A stretch of DNA of 31,852 nucleotides. Source: Novosphingobium acidiphilum DSM 19966. Lineage in GTDB: Bacteria; Pseudomonadota; Alphaproteobacteria; Sphingomonadales; Sphingomonadaceae. The stretch is from positions 1,742-33,593 of the forward strand of contig NZ_KE386832.1 of assembly GCF_000429005.1 (NCBI RefSeq), in the 5' to 3' direction. A model generated the notes under the pieces. That model saw only the letters and a program-made list of their open reading frames with translations. It was not told where the DNA came from and ran no database searches. The first letter of the stretch is position 1. The number at the start of each line of letters is the position of its first letter. Shown piece by piece: positions 8,600-17,648 of this stretch. A program made the position numbers and the translations under genes.

Positions 8600-11500
8600 A
8601 TGGCGAAGGCAACGAAACTGGCACAGCCCGCAACCCCACCGGCTGCAGGCAGGCTTTCCGGCAAGATCGCGGTCGTTACCGGCGCAGCGGGCAATCTGGG
8701 CGGTCATATCGTGCGCCATTACTTGCGCGAAGGCGCCACCGTGGTGATGACCGGGCGCACGGCCGCCAGGCTGGAAGCCGCCGCCGATGCCTTGCGCAGC
8801 GAAACCGGCGTCGATGCGGCGCGGCTGGCCACGGTGGTACTGGACGGCGCCGATGCGCAATCGGTGCGCGATGGCATCGCCGAGGTGGTTGCGCGGTTCG
8901 GGCATATCGATGTGCTGGTCAACAATGCCGGATCGGCCGGGCCCAAGCAGCCGATCGAACAGCTGCCGTTCACGGCCGACGAACTCGCTGCGCAGCGCAA
9001 GCACGGGTCGACCGATACCGAAACGGTTGGTGATGCGATGCGCAATGTGTTTGGCGTGGCGTGGAACCTGGCGCGCACGGCGGCCCCGGCGATGCGTGAA
9101 GGCGGCTCGATCATCAATGTCTCGACGATCTTTTCGCGCACCGCCTATTATGCGCGCGCCGCCTATGTCGTGCCCAAGGCGGCGATGAACGCGTGGTCAA
9201 GGGAACTGTCGCTGGAACTGGGCCTGCGCGGTATTCGCGTCAACCTGGTGTTTCCGGGACCGATCGAAGGCGAACGCATCCGTTCGGTATTTGCGACCAT
9301 GGACAAACTGCGCGGCGATGCGCCGGGGACCACGGCCAACCAGTTCTTTGACATGATGTCGCTGGAACGCAGCACCGGCGGCGCGGCCAAGGCCAAGACG
9401 TTCCCCCTGCCAGACGATATCGCGGCGACATGCGTGTTTTTGGGCAGCGATGAATCCGCCTATTACAACGGCCATGACTTCGAAGTTACGCATGGCATGA
9501 CCTTGCGCAAGGAATCGCGGTCGACATTCCTGGCGCGCCCGACGATGCGTTCGATCGATGGCGTAGGACTTGCCGCGCTGATTGTGGCGGGCGATGCGTG
9601 GGAAGATGCGCTGGAAATTGCCAAAGTTCAGCTGGCATCGGGGGCGAACGTCCTGCTGGGCCTGCCGCGGCAGGCCGACGTGGCCATCGCACAGGCCCGC
9701 GCCAAGGCCGAATCGATCGGCAAGGCGCTGACCATCGTGCGCTTCAACCGCAACGAGCCGCCCGCGATGGAGGCAGCGCTGGCCGCCTACAGCGAAGATC
9801 ACGCGCCGATCACCGGCGCGATCTTCATGCCGGCACGCGCGCCGGGCGAATTCGTCGGCACACTGTCGAACGCCGCCGACAAGGACGTTGCGTCGTTCAT
9901 GGATGAGGAACTGGTCGGGGCAATGGCGCTGGCGCGCACGCTCAGTCGGTATTGGAAAAGCCACGATCAATTGCTGCAATGCCCGCGCTTTTTGTTCCTT
10001 TCGAACCCCTGCGACGGCAAGGGCGATGTCTATGCCAATGTCTTGCGCGCCGCCACCGAACAGCTGGTGCGTATCTGGCGCGATGAATCCGAAGTCGATG
10101 TCGCCCATGGACGCCGTCGCCAGGCCGAATGGGGCAATCAGATCGTCCGGTTTACCAACACCGAACCTGAAAACACCCGTTTCACCGCGGGTCATGCCGC
10201 GCGTGTTCTGATCAAGGAAAGCAAAGTCGCCGAAGTCACGCTTTACGTGCCCCAAAGCATTGGCGATGCCACCGGTGCGCGCAAGGCGATGGCCGGCTTC
10301 AGCGAAAACATCACCGGGCTTCATCTTGGCAAAGTTGCGCTGATCACCGGAGGCTCGGCGGGCATCGGCGGCCAGGTTGCACGTCTGCTGGCGCTTGCCG
10401 GGGCCAAAGTCATGATGGTGGCGCGTCGCGAAGGCGAACTTGCCGTGGCGCGCGCGCGCATCGTCAGCGAACTTGAAGACATCGGCTTTGCCGGGGTGGA
10501 ACGGCGGGTCCAGACGATGGCCGGACTCGATGTCAGCAATCTTGCATCGCTCAAAGGCGCGGTCGATGCAACGATCAAGGCGTTTGGCCGCATCGACTAT
10601 CTGATCAACAATGCCGGCGTCGCAGGCGCCGAAGACATGGTCGTCGATATGAGCCTGGATGCGTGGAACTATACGCTCGATGCCAATCTCATTTCCAATT
10701 TCGTGCTGATGCACCATGTCGTGCCGCTGATGAAGGCCCAGGGATCGGGCTATGTGCTCAATGTTTCGTCCTATTTCGGTGGTGAAAAATATCTGGCTGT
10801 CGCCTATCCCAACCGCGCCGACTATGCGGTGTCCAAATCGGGCCAGCGCGCGATGGTCGAAGCGATGGCGCGCTATCTGGGGCCCGAGGTGCAGTTCAAC
10901 GCGATCGCGCCCGGCCCGGTCGATGGCGACCGCCTGGCGGGAACGGCGGGCAAGCCGGGGCTGTTCGACCGCCGCGGCAAGCTGATCCTTGAAAACAAGC
11001 GTCTGAACGCAATCCACGCCGCGGTGGTCAAGGCGCTGCGGCGCGGCAGCCGCGTCGAAGCGCTGCTTCACCGCCTGGCGCGCAACGACACGGTGCGGAT
11101 TTCGCACGACACCGACAATCCGCGCGAACTGAGGGATCTGGCGCTGGCTTGCGCGCGTGAAGGCGATGGCGTTTGCACCTGGGATCGATACCTGATGACC
11201 CCGGCGATTGCCGCACGGCTGGTATCGCGCTTGCGCGGCGCGGGCTATTTCCTCGATGCGCCGGGTTGGGTCGACCGGCCGGACACCGACGATGCCAACA
11301 GCAGCTGGCTGCTCAAGGTGCCGCCTGCAGAACTGCCGTTTCTTCCTGCCGAACGCATCGCGGCAGAGGCCAAGAAGGTTGGCAGCGGCGTGCTGTCGCA
11401 ACTTTACCTCGGCAAGATGCCGACCGAGACCGACGTCGCCCAGGCGACGGTGTTCTTCCTTGCCGATCGCGCGGTCAGCGGCGAAACCTTCATGCCGTCG

Positions 11501-12292
11501 GGCGGACTAAGCGTCGAACGATCGACCACCGAACGTGAATTGTTCGGCGGCCCCAATCAGGAGCGGCTGGATCAGATGCGCGGCCGCGTTGTCTGGATAA
11601 TCGGCGAACATCTGGTTGATTTTCTGGCCGAAACGGCGCGCCAGTTCATGACCGAATGCCACGTCGCCAAAGTCATCCTGCTGACGCGCAGCGATGCCGG
11701 TTTTGCCGCGGTGCGCGATGCCCTGGCCGACATTGCCGACGCGCCGCTTGAATCGGTGCTGCTTGATGACGGTGTTCAGGCCGCAATGGATCGCGCGCTG
11801 CTGCGCTGGGGCCGCCCCACCACCATCCTGTCCACCCCGCTCGAAGCGCTGCCGACGCGGTTGTTTGAAAGCGATGCCCTGCTTACGCCCGACGAATTCA
11901 GGGCCGTGGTGGCAAACAATCTGACCGCGCATTTCCTCGTCGCGCGCAAGGCCTCGCTCTATGACGATTGCCAGTTGGTGCTGGCATCGCCCGACGTGCC
12001 GATGGGCGACAAAAGCCCCGCTTTTGCGCTGGCCAATTTCATCAAGACCACGCTGCATGCGTTCACCGCCACGCTGGCGGTCGAAAACGAACGGCTGGTG
12101 CACAATGTGCCGGTCAACCAGATCAACCTGACCCGGCGCGTGCGCTCGGAAGAGCCGCGTGATCTCGACGAACAGCTTGAGGAAACCAAACGTTTTACCC
12201 GCGCGGTGCTGCTGGTCGGTGCGCCGTTGCCCGATGCTGAAGATTCGCGTTATCGCGCGCGGATCTATCGCGGCATGTCGATGACGGTGTGA
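8600..12292 (+). CDS. mcr: Bifunctional malonyl-CoA reductase (two-step, NADPH-dependent, 3-hydroxypropionate forming)
   Basis: Reduces malonyl-CoA via malonate semialdehyde to 3-hydroxypropionate using 2 NADPH. The 1230-residue length matches the Chloroflexus bifunctional enzyme (about 1220). Two tandem short-chain dehydrogenase halves are visible. The N-terminal half has TGAAGNLGG near 29 and the catalytic pair Tyr189-x3-Lys193. The C-terminal half has TGGSAGIGG near 584, NNAG near 671, NVSSYF, and Tyr742-x3-Lys746. In the Chloroflexus enzyme the C-terminal half makes malonate semialdehyde and the N-terminal half reduces it; I infer the same division here. Further Rossmann-like segments (about 310-540 and 960-1220) lack these catalytic motifs and fit the extended domains of the family. 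The start ATG is preceded by AGGAC 4 bases before it. The stop overlaps the accA start (TGATG), showing one operon with pcs and accA. Confidence 0.95.
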   Translation: MAKATKLAQPATPPAAGRLSGKIAVVTGAAGNLGGHIVRHYLREGATVVMTGRTAARLEAAADALRSETGVDAARLATVVLDGADAQSVRDGIAEVVARFGHIDVLVNNAGSAGPKQPIEQLPFTADELAAQRKHGSTDTETVGDAMRNVFGVAWNLARTAAPAMREGGSIINVSTIFSRTAYYARAAYVVPKAAMNAWSRELSLELGLRGIRVNLVFPGPIEGERIRSVFATMDKLRGDAPGTTANQFFDMMSLERSTGGAAKAKTFPLPDDIAATCVFLGSDESAYYNGHDFEVTHGMTLRKESRSTFLARPTMRSIDGVGLAALIVAGDAWEDALEIAKVQLASGANVLLGLPRQADVAIAQARAKAESIGKALTIVRFNRNEPPAMEAALAAYSEDHAPITGAIFMPARAPGEFVGTLSNAADKDVASFMDEELVGAMALARTLSRYWKSHDQLLQCPRFLFLSNPCDGKGDVYANVLRAATEQLVRIWRDESEVDVAHGRRRQAEWGNQIVRFTNTEPENTRFTAGHAARVLIKESKVAEVTLYVPQSIGDATGARKAMAGFSENITGLHLGKVALITGGSAGIGGQVARLLALAGAKVMMVARREGELAVARARIVSELEDIGFAGVERRVQTMAGLDVSNLASLKGAVDATIKAFGRIDYLINNAGVAGAEDMVVDMSLDAWNYTLDANLISNFVLMHHVVPLMKAQGSGYVLNVSSYFGGEKYLAVAYPNRADYAVSKSGQRAMVEAMARYLGPEVQFNAIAPGPVDGDRLAGTAGKPGLFDRRGKLILENKRLNAIHAAVVKALRRGSRVEALLHRLARNDTVRISHDTDNPRELRDLALACAREGDGVCTWDRYLMTPAIAARLVSRLRGAGYFLDAPGWVDRPDTDDANSSWLLKVPPAELPFLPAERIAAEAKKVGSGVLSQLYLGKMPTETDVAQATVFFLADRAVSGETFMPSGGLSVERSTTERELFGGPNQERLDQMRGRVVWIIGEHLVDFLAETARQFMTECHVAKVILLTRSDAGFAAVRDALADIADAPLESVLLDDGVQAAMDRALLRWGRPTTILSTPLEALPTRLFESDALLTPDEFRAVVANNLTAHFLVARKASLYDDCQLVLASPDVPMGDKSPAFALANFIKTTLHAFTATLAVENERLVHNVPVNQINLTRRVRSEEPRDLDEQLEETKRFTRAVLLVGAPLPDAEDSRYRARIYRGMSMTV

Positions 12293-13221
12293 TGCACTAT
12301 CTGGCGTTCGAAAAACCGGTGGAGGCGCTGATCGCCAGCGCCGCCGCGCTGCGCGCCGGCGGCCACCATGAAGCCGAAGCGGCCATGCTTGACGAACGCG
12401 CCAGCCGTCAGCTTGCGGACATATACGCGCAGTTGACCCCGTGGCAGCGTACCCTGGTTGCGCGGCACCCCGCGCGACCGCATTTTGGCGATCTGGTCCA
12501 GGGGTTGTTTGCGGATTTCCTGCCGCTCAGTGGTGACCGCCGGTTTGGCGACGATCCTGCCATCATCGGCGGCTTTGCGCGGTTCGAAGGACGCCCGGTG
12601 ATGGTCATCGGTCATGCCAAGGGCGATGACACCGCTTCGCGCCTTGCGCACAATTTCGGCATGGCCAAACCCGAAGGCTATCGCAAAGCGGTGCGGCTGA
12701 TGGATCTTGCCGACCGGTTCGGATTGCCGGTGATCACGCTGGTCGATACGCCCGGCGCATTTCCCGGCATCGACGCCGAGGCCCGCGGGCAGGCCGAAGC
12801 CATCGCGCGTTGTACCGAAAAATGCCTGGCGTTGGGGGTGCCGATCATCGCCGTGATCGTGGGTGAGGGCGGATCGGGCGGAGCGGTTGCATTGTCTTCG
12901 GCCAACCGCGTGATGATGTTCGAACACGCGATCTATTCGGTGATCTCGCCCGAAGGGTGCGCCTCGATCCTGTGGCGCGGGTCCGATCGCGCCCCGGACG
13001 CGGCCGCGGCGATGAAGATCACCGCCGCCGACCTGCTGCGCCTGGGCATCATCCACCGCATCGTCTACGAACCTGTGGGCGGCGCCCATCGCGATCACGG
13101 CGAAGCGATCAGGCGCCTGTCGCTGGCGTTGCGCACCGAACTCGACAGTCTGGTCTGCCAGACACCCGATGATCTGCGGGCCGATCGCAGCGCATTTTTC
13201 GATCAGCTGGGCGGCGGGTAG
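12292..13221 (+). CDS. accA: Acetyl-CoA carboxylase carboxyltransferase subunit alpha
   Basis: The alpha subunit of the carboxyltransferase half of acetyl-CoA carboxylase, which makes malonyl-CoA, the substrate of the enzyme encoded just upstream. The protein has 309 residues, the usual length. Recognisable family segments are VMVIGHAKGDD, the NFGMAKPEGYRKAVRLM helix, TLVDTPGAFPGIDAE, the oxyanion glycines in GEGGSGGA, and SVISPEGCASILWR. Its ATG overlaps the malonyl-CoA reductase stop (TGATG); a GTG three bases earlier is also possible but needless. The beta subunit (accD), biotin carboxyl carrier and biotin carboxylase are not in the window. The product must therefore pair with partners encoded elsewhere, or be a second, pathway-dedicated alpha copy. 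It ends 55 bases from the convergent PII-like gene. Confidence 0.93.
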   Translation: MHYLAFEKPVEALIASAAALRAGGHHEAEAAMLDERASRQLADIYAQLTPWQRTLVARHPARPHFGDLVQGLFADFLPLSGDRRFGDDPAIIGGFARFEGRPVMVIGHAKGDDTASRLAHNFGMAKPEGYRKAVRLMDLADRFGLPVITLVDTPGAFPGIDAEARGQAEAIARCTEKCLALGVPIIAVIVGEGGSGGAVALSSANRVMMFEHAIYSVISPEGCASILWRGSDRAPDAAAAMKITAADLLRLGIIHRIVYEPVGGAHRDHGEAIRRLSLALRTELDSLVCQTPDDLRADRSAFFDQLGGG

Positions 13222-13276
13222 CGCGCTGTTTTGATGGGCCAACCGTCCGTCTGCTGTCGCGGGCAAACACGCGGGG

Positions 13277-13633
13277 TCAGGGTGCGGATCGTGCGGCCGC
13301 AAAATATTCCGACCGCATCACGGCAACGTCGGACAGGAACGTGACCCCGGGGCGGCTTTTGAAAAAGCGCGCCAGACCGCGCGCGACCTCTGCAATCGGG
13401 CCCGGCTCGGCCACGCCGACAAACATCACCAACCCGGTCTGATCGTTGAAAATCGTCCGCCCCTGGTGGAACCCGTCATGACCATAACCCGCAACATCGC
13501 GGATCACTGTCCATCCCCCCATTCCGGCAGAGTGCAGCAGGTCTTCGATCATCCGCTGGTCTTCGGCGCGTACGATCACTTCGATTTTCTTCAACTGGTG
13601 GAGCACAAGGTCGGCAAAGGCGGCATCGGTCAT
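13277..13633 (-). CDS. PII-like signalling protein of the DAB operon
   Basis: A 118-residue protein with the beta-alpha-beta ferredoxin-like pattern of the PII superfamily: KKIEVIVRAEDQRMIEDLL as first strand and helix, a loop with GYGHDGFHQGR in the place of the PII T-loop, then LVMFVGVAE and a final strand FLSDVAVMRSEYF. Small PII homologues are often encoded beside DAB or SbtA bicarbonate transporters, where they sense nucleotides and can modulate uptake; this role is inferred here. Its ATG (13633) overlaps the dabA stop in an ATGA, so translation is probably coupled. I see no typical uridylylated tyrosine motif of GlnB in the loop. It is the last gene of the operon and faces accA. Confidence 0.8.
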   Translation of the reverse strand: MTDAAFADLVLHQLKKIEVIVRAEDQRMIEDLLHSAGMGGWTVIRDVAGYGHDGFHQGRTIFNDQTGLVMFVGVAEPGPIAEVARGLARFFKSRPGVTFLSDVAVMRSEYFAAARSAP

Positions 13634-16173
13634 GGCCGGTTCTCCTGACAGGCGGGCGGGTTGGGCGCGCATTCGGCATCGGCGGCCCAGCGTCGCGCAT
13701 CGCCGGTGGCAGAGTCTATCGCCACAAGCTGCACCCAGCCATTGCCAAACAGGCGCGACAGGATGTCATGCGCGGTGACGACCGCTTCGACGCGATCGAA
13801 TGGCGCGTGGACGACCGTCAGCAGCCGCTGCGGAATATGATAAGGGCTGCCATCGTCCGAAAACAGCGACTGGCGCGGCAAGCCAATCCGCAGATCGCCC
13901 CCATTGCCTTGCACCACGCCGATCCGGCCGACCGGATTCTGCGTGGTCTTGTCACCCGAACCGTAGCGATGGTTGTCAATCGTCGAAAACAGGTACTGGC
14001 AATTGATCCACTGGGCCACCACCATCGGAGCGGTCAGGATCATGGCCAGCGTCGTGCCGTCGGGATCGGTGGTCCAGTCATAGCTGTGCAAAAAGGCGCG
14101 GCCGCCAAGATCGCGCGCACGCGTCAGCCAGCGCGGTCCAACCACGAAAGCGGCGTTGCGCGCCAGGCCCCATTCGGGCCGAACCTCGCCCCAATGACAT
14201 GACCCCGTGATCAGGTCATCCGCATCGCGGCCCAGCGCAATGGCGCGCTGTGTACGGTTGGCCTGTCCTGCGCGATCAAACGCGGTGCGCAGCGCAGCCA
14301 GATCGCCCTTATGCGACAAGGGCACCTGATCGATATCGAACACGGTCACCTGGTCGGTCGTGGTGTTGTGTTCGGCGGCCAGGAACAGCGTCGTGGCGGG
14401 CAACGACAGTCCTTCATCGGCAAGACCTTCACGCACCGCCGGATCATTCAGGATGGCCGCCATGACGCGCGCATTGAACCCGCCGGGATGGCCGCCGCAT
14501 GCCCCGCAATCGAGCGCCGCAGCATAAGGATTGTTCACCGCTGCGCCGCCATGGCCGGTCAGCACGACCAGGCGCGCCGTCTGTTTCGACATGCCGGTCA
14601 TCCGGAACAGCAGCGATGCGTAACCGATCTTTTCAGCCAGGGTGAACGCCGGAAAGTCGGGATGAAGCGCATGCGTGTCCAGCGCGGGCGCCATTGCCTG
14701 TTCGATGTCAGGATTGATCGCCTGCATGACCCGTTGCATCAGACGAGGCGCCAGGGTTCTGGCCGCCATGATCCCCCCGGCCACAAGGCCCAGGGCTTCT
14801 GCGGTTGCAAACGCAGAACCCAGCCCGTGCTTGGCAGTACCCAGCAAACCCCGTGTGTGTTGGTGCAACGCTTCGGACCGGACCAGCGCATCGACATCGT
14901 AGCCGGGAACGGGCGTTTCGGCGATATCGTGCTGTGGCGCCAGCAGCACCGGCAGCAGGCGTTGCCGGCGTCCGCGGTCATGCCGATGGCGCGCAATCGG
15001 CAATCCGAAAAAACCGGCATAGCCAAACGTCTCGAACGCGCCCTGGGCTTCAAGCGCCCGCCTGAAAGGCTCTGATCGCACGTCGATGCAGAACACCAGC
15101 TGCGCATCGGGTGCCTGCTGCGTGGCACCGGACCGCGATGCGGCGGTCAGCGCCGGAATCAGTGTGTCGCGAAACCCCTGCTCGGCCGCAACCATGAACA
15201 TGTGCGCCAGTTCGCTCTGGCGGACAGTGGCGATCGCCTCGATCGCCCCCCATTGGCTGGCGCACTGCGATTGTCCAAGGCCGAAGTGCATGGCCAGCTG
15301 GCGGGGATCGCATGCTGCAGGCCACAGTGCCGGCGGCGGCGCCATTATGCCCGCGCGCTCAAGCAATATCCACAGCGCCAGCAGATCGGCCATGCCCGCC
15401 GGCGCGCCGGCGCTGTCGGACGGTTCGGCATATTCGCTGCGCCAGCGGATATGCCCGGCCCACCCCGGCAGGCGGGCAACCAGCGCAGCCAGAGTTTCTT
15501 CGATCTCATCGGATGGAATTTTCAGCGCCTCGACACCCTCGGCAATGGCGTCGAGCGGATCGCGTGGCACGCAATGCACCACGCGCTGCCCCACGTCGCC
15601 GGCAAGCCTTCGGTAATCGCGATCGTGACCGATCAACGCCACAACCGCACGGTACAGTCCAAGGTCGCGGCCAGGCATGGCACAGGCCGCCTGCCCCTGG
15701 TCAAAGAACACCGCGCACCATTTGGCGATCAACGCCGCACCCGGGTCGGCGCCGCCAGCCGTGGCGGGTTGATCGGGGGGCGGCAGGTCCATCAATCTGG
15801 CCATCAGCAGATCGAGCCGCGACACATCGGGGCCTATTGGCGCAAACGCGGGTACAAGGCCCCCGAGCCTGGCAATGGCAACCTTTTTCAGTGCGGCAAT
15901 ATCGATCTGTTGCGCGCGAACGAGGTTGCGCCAGGTTTCGATCGACAGGCTGTCCCGCGCGCCGAAGATCGCTGCTGCGCGTGCCACGGCCTGGTCAAAC
16001 GCCATCTCTTCAAAGCCTGACAGCGGGTTGACCGCAATGGCGCTTTGCAAGGGCCACAACGGAGCAACCCGGCGTGCGGCAAGAGCAACCAGTGCCGCGA
16101 TTTCTGCACGCCCCGGCGCGGGTTGGACATAGGCATACGCACTGGCATTGGCACCTTCAGTCCGTGCTTTCAT
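13630..16173 (-). CDS. dabA: DabA, zinc-dependent subunit of the DAB inorganic carbon (CO2/bicarbonate) accumulation system (DUF2309/UPF0753)
   Basis: This 847-residue protein belongs to the DUF2309 family. With the membrane subunit DabB it is known to form an energy-coupled system that accumulates bicarbonate in the cytosol, with a beta-carbonic-anhydrase-like zinc site. The four zinc-site residues can be matched by pattern: Cys362-x-Asp364 in FCIDVRSEPFR, His541 in LTGHGG, and Cys556 in LDCGACGGHPGG. The 15-residue spacing between His and the last Cys is as I recall for Halothiobacillus DabA. Other conserved stretches are PLWPLQSAIAVNPLSGFEEM near the N-terminus and the 'NPVGRIGVVQGNGGDLRIGL' segment near the C-terminus. 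The ATG at 16173 forms an ATGA overlap with the dabB stop, and GGGAGA lies 6 bases before it. No membrane segment is obvious, so it should be membrane-associated through DabB. Confidence 0.92.
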   Translation of the reverse strand: MKARTEGANASAYAYVQPAPGRAEIAALVALAARRVAPLWPLQSAIAVNPLSGFEEMAFDQAVARAAAIFGARDSLSIETWRNLVRAQQIDIAALKKVAIARLGGLVPAFAPIGPDVSRLDLLMARLMDLPPPDQPATAGGADPGAALIAKWCAVFFDQGQAACAMPGRDLGLYRAVVALIGHDRDYRRLAGDVGQRVVHCVPRDPLDAIAEGVEALKIPSDEIEETLAALVARLPGWAGHIRWRSEYAEPSDSAGAPAGMADLLALWILLERAGIMAPPPALWPAACDPRQLAMHFGLGQSQCASQWGAIEAIATVRQSELAHMFMVAAEQGFRDTLIPALTAASRSGATQQAPDAQLVFCIDVRSEPFRRALEAQGAFETFGYAGFFGLPIARHRHDRGRRQRLLPVLLAPQHDIAETPVPGYDVDALVRSEALHQHTRGLLGTAKHGLGSAFATAEALGLVAGGIMAARTLAPRLMQRVMQAINPDIEQAMAPALDTHALHPDFPAFTLAEKIGYASLLFRMTGMSKQTARLVVLTGHGGAAVNNPYAAALDCGACGGHPGGFNARVMAAILNDPAVREGLADEGLSLPATTLFLAAEHNTTTDQVTVFDIDQVPLSHKGDLAALRTAFDRAGQANRTQRAIALGRDADDLITGSCHWGEVRPEWGLARNAAFVVGPRWLTRARDLGGRAFLHSYDWTTDPDGTTLAMILTAPMVVAQWINCQYLFSTIDNHRYGSGDKTTQNPVGRIGVVQGNGGDLRIGLPRQSLFSDDGSPYHIPQRLLTVVHAPFDRVEAVVTAHDILSRLFGNGWVQLVAIDSATGDARRWAADAECAPNPPACQENRP

Positions 16174-17537
16174 GCTGGTTCTCCCGCACCGACGCACGCC
16201 AGCGCTCCGGCGTTGAGCAAATGGACATAGATGCGGCGCGGCAACGATCGCCGTTGCGCCTGCCAGACCCAGCCCCCCAGAAATGCGGCCAGCACACCAT
16301 CAAGCGCCCACCCGGGCAGCACCATTGACCCTTCGTGGCCGACCGCGACGGTGGTCAACCACACCCCGATTGCCTGGGTTGCCGCCAGGACGATCAGTAT
16401 CGCGGTGGCAGCCAGCCGGGAACGCATCGGCATCTGCGTGCCCAGACCGGCGTTGAGGGTGACCATCGCCGTAGCCAGCGCCAGCAGCAGCGGCACCAGC
16501 GCCCCGTCCATGTGTCCGGCCCACGTCAGCACCAGTGCACCGGCCAGGACCAGTATCGCGCACCCCTTGATCGAATGGGTCAGTCCCGGCGCCGCGGGTG
16601 TCTTGCCGATGCCGATGGCCGAGCCCGAGCCCAGGAACAGCCAGGCCTTGAACAGACCATGCGCCACGATATGCCACAGTGCGGCACCATAGGCACCCAG
16701 TCCGCAGCTCATGATCATGAAGCCCATCTGCGACACGGTCGATCCAGCCAGCGACCGCTTGATGTCTGGCCGCACACACATCACGCCCAGACCATAAAGT
16801 GCCGCACCCAATCCCGCAGCAATCGCCGCAAGCCGGGCCAGGGGCGCCGCTTCAAACAGCGGTGCAAACCGGATCAGCAGGAACCCGCCCGCGTTGACCA
16901 GGCCTGCATGCATCAACGCGGAAACCGGGGTTGGTGCGGTCATCGACGAAGCCAGCCAACCCGCAAACGGCGGCAGAGCACAGCGCGCAGCCGCCGCAAT
17001 CAGCAGCAGCAGCGCTGCGGCTGCACCTGTGGGCCCTGCCAAAGTGGCGCTTTGGGCAAGCACGGGGCTGATTGCCGCAGATCCTGTCGACAGCCCCAGC
17101 ACCAGCAATCCCGCCACCAAAGCGCTGTCGCCCACCGCGAAAGCATGGCGCGCCCGCCTGGCCGCCGCGCGCGCCTCGGGCCAGGTGGTGTCATGCCCGA
17201 TCAGGCGCGCAAGCAGCCGGCCGCTGGCCACCCATGCCGCCGCCAGCACGAACAGGCTGCCGGTCGCCACACAGGTCAGCACGCAACCGACCAGCAGGCC
17301 CAGCGTTACGCCAAAGGCCGCCCCCCGGGGGTCGGCGCGCAAATAGCGTACGGCAAAGGCCATGACGATCAACGCCACAAACAGCGTAAGTGCGCCGATG
17401 ACCAGGCCCAGCGCCCGGCTGTGTTCGATCACCCCGCCCCACGGCAGCAGCACCGCCGGCACTGCAACCATGCCGGACACGGCAGCCAACACATGCTGGC
17501 CTCGTGCCGAAGTCGATTTTGGCATGGCATCCGGCAT
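16170..17537 (-). CDS. dabB: DabB, NuoL/MrpA-like membrane subunit of the DAB inorganic carbon transporter
   Basis: A 455-residue polytopic membrane protein of the proton-conducting NuoL/MrpA family with about a dozen hydrophobic segments. Family signatures are PTPVSALMHAGLVNAGGFLL (the conserved 'HA...AG.FLL' helix), RPDIKRSLAGSTVSQMGFM and the 'AHGLFKAWLF' segment with its conserved His and Lys. In DAB systems DabB carries the ion gradient that powers DabA. The pairing with dabA by an ATGA overlap separates it from respiratory complex I. The start at 17537 is chosen because AAAGGGG lies 6 bases before the ATG. At 455 residues it is somewhat shorter than many homologues. It is the first gene of the operon and is divergent from the LysR gene, 111 bases away. 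Confidence 0.9.
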   Translation of the reverse strand: MPDAMPKSTSARGQHVLAAVSGMVAVPAVLLPWGGVIEHSRALGLVIGALTLFVALIVMAFAVRYLRADPRGAAFGVTLGLLVGCVLTCVATGSLFVLAAAWVASGRLLARLIGHDTTWPEARAAARRARHAFAVGDSALVAGLLVLGLSTGSAAISPVLAQSATLAGPTGAAAALLLLIAAAARCALPPFAGWLASSMTAPTPVSALMHAGLVNAGGFLLIRFAPLFEAAPLARLAAIAAGLGAALYGLGVMCVRPDIKRSLAGSTVSQMGFMIMSCGLGAYGAALWHIVAHGLFKAWLFLGSGSAIGIGKTPAAPGLTHSIKGCAILVLAGALVLTWAGHMDGALVPLLLALATAMVTLNAGLGTQMPMRSRLAATAILIVLAATQAIGVWLTTVAVGHEGSMVLPGWALDGVLAAFLGGWVWQAQRRSLPRRIYVHLLNAGALACVGAGEPA

Positions 17538-17603
17538 GAACAACCCCTTTCGCTGACGGGGTCATGACGTGGCGGTCATCATTGGTGAAACGAGAAGTTG
17601 AAA

Positions 17604-17618
17604 TGTCAATCATTGACA
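17604..17618. promoter_or_regulatory. LysR-type operator dyad between dabB and the LysR gene
   Basis: TGTCAAT-C-ATTGACA is a perfect 7+1+7 inverted repeat that includes the T-N11-A pattern of LysR-type binding sites. A partial copy (TGACA) follows at once at 17621-17625. It lies 31 bases upstream of the LysR start and 67 bases upstream of dabB. A second looser dyad, ATGAC-N6-GTCAT, is at 17564-17579, nearer dabB, as expected for an activation site. Binding is inferred. Confidence 0.65.
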
Positions 17619-17648
17619 AATGACATGATTCGGGTGTGATCTGCTGCC

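Noticed and set aside
16170..17537. Respiratory complex I NuoL subunit
   Set aside because: The NuoL-like membrane gene overlaps dabA by ATGA and no other nuo gene is nearby, so DabB is the better call.
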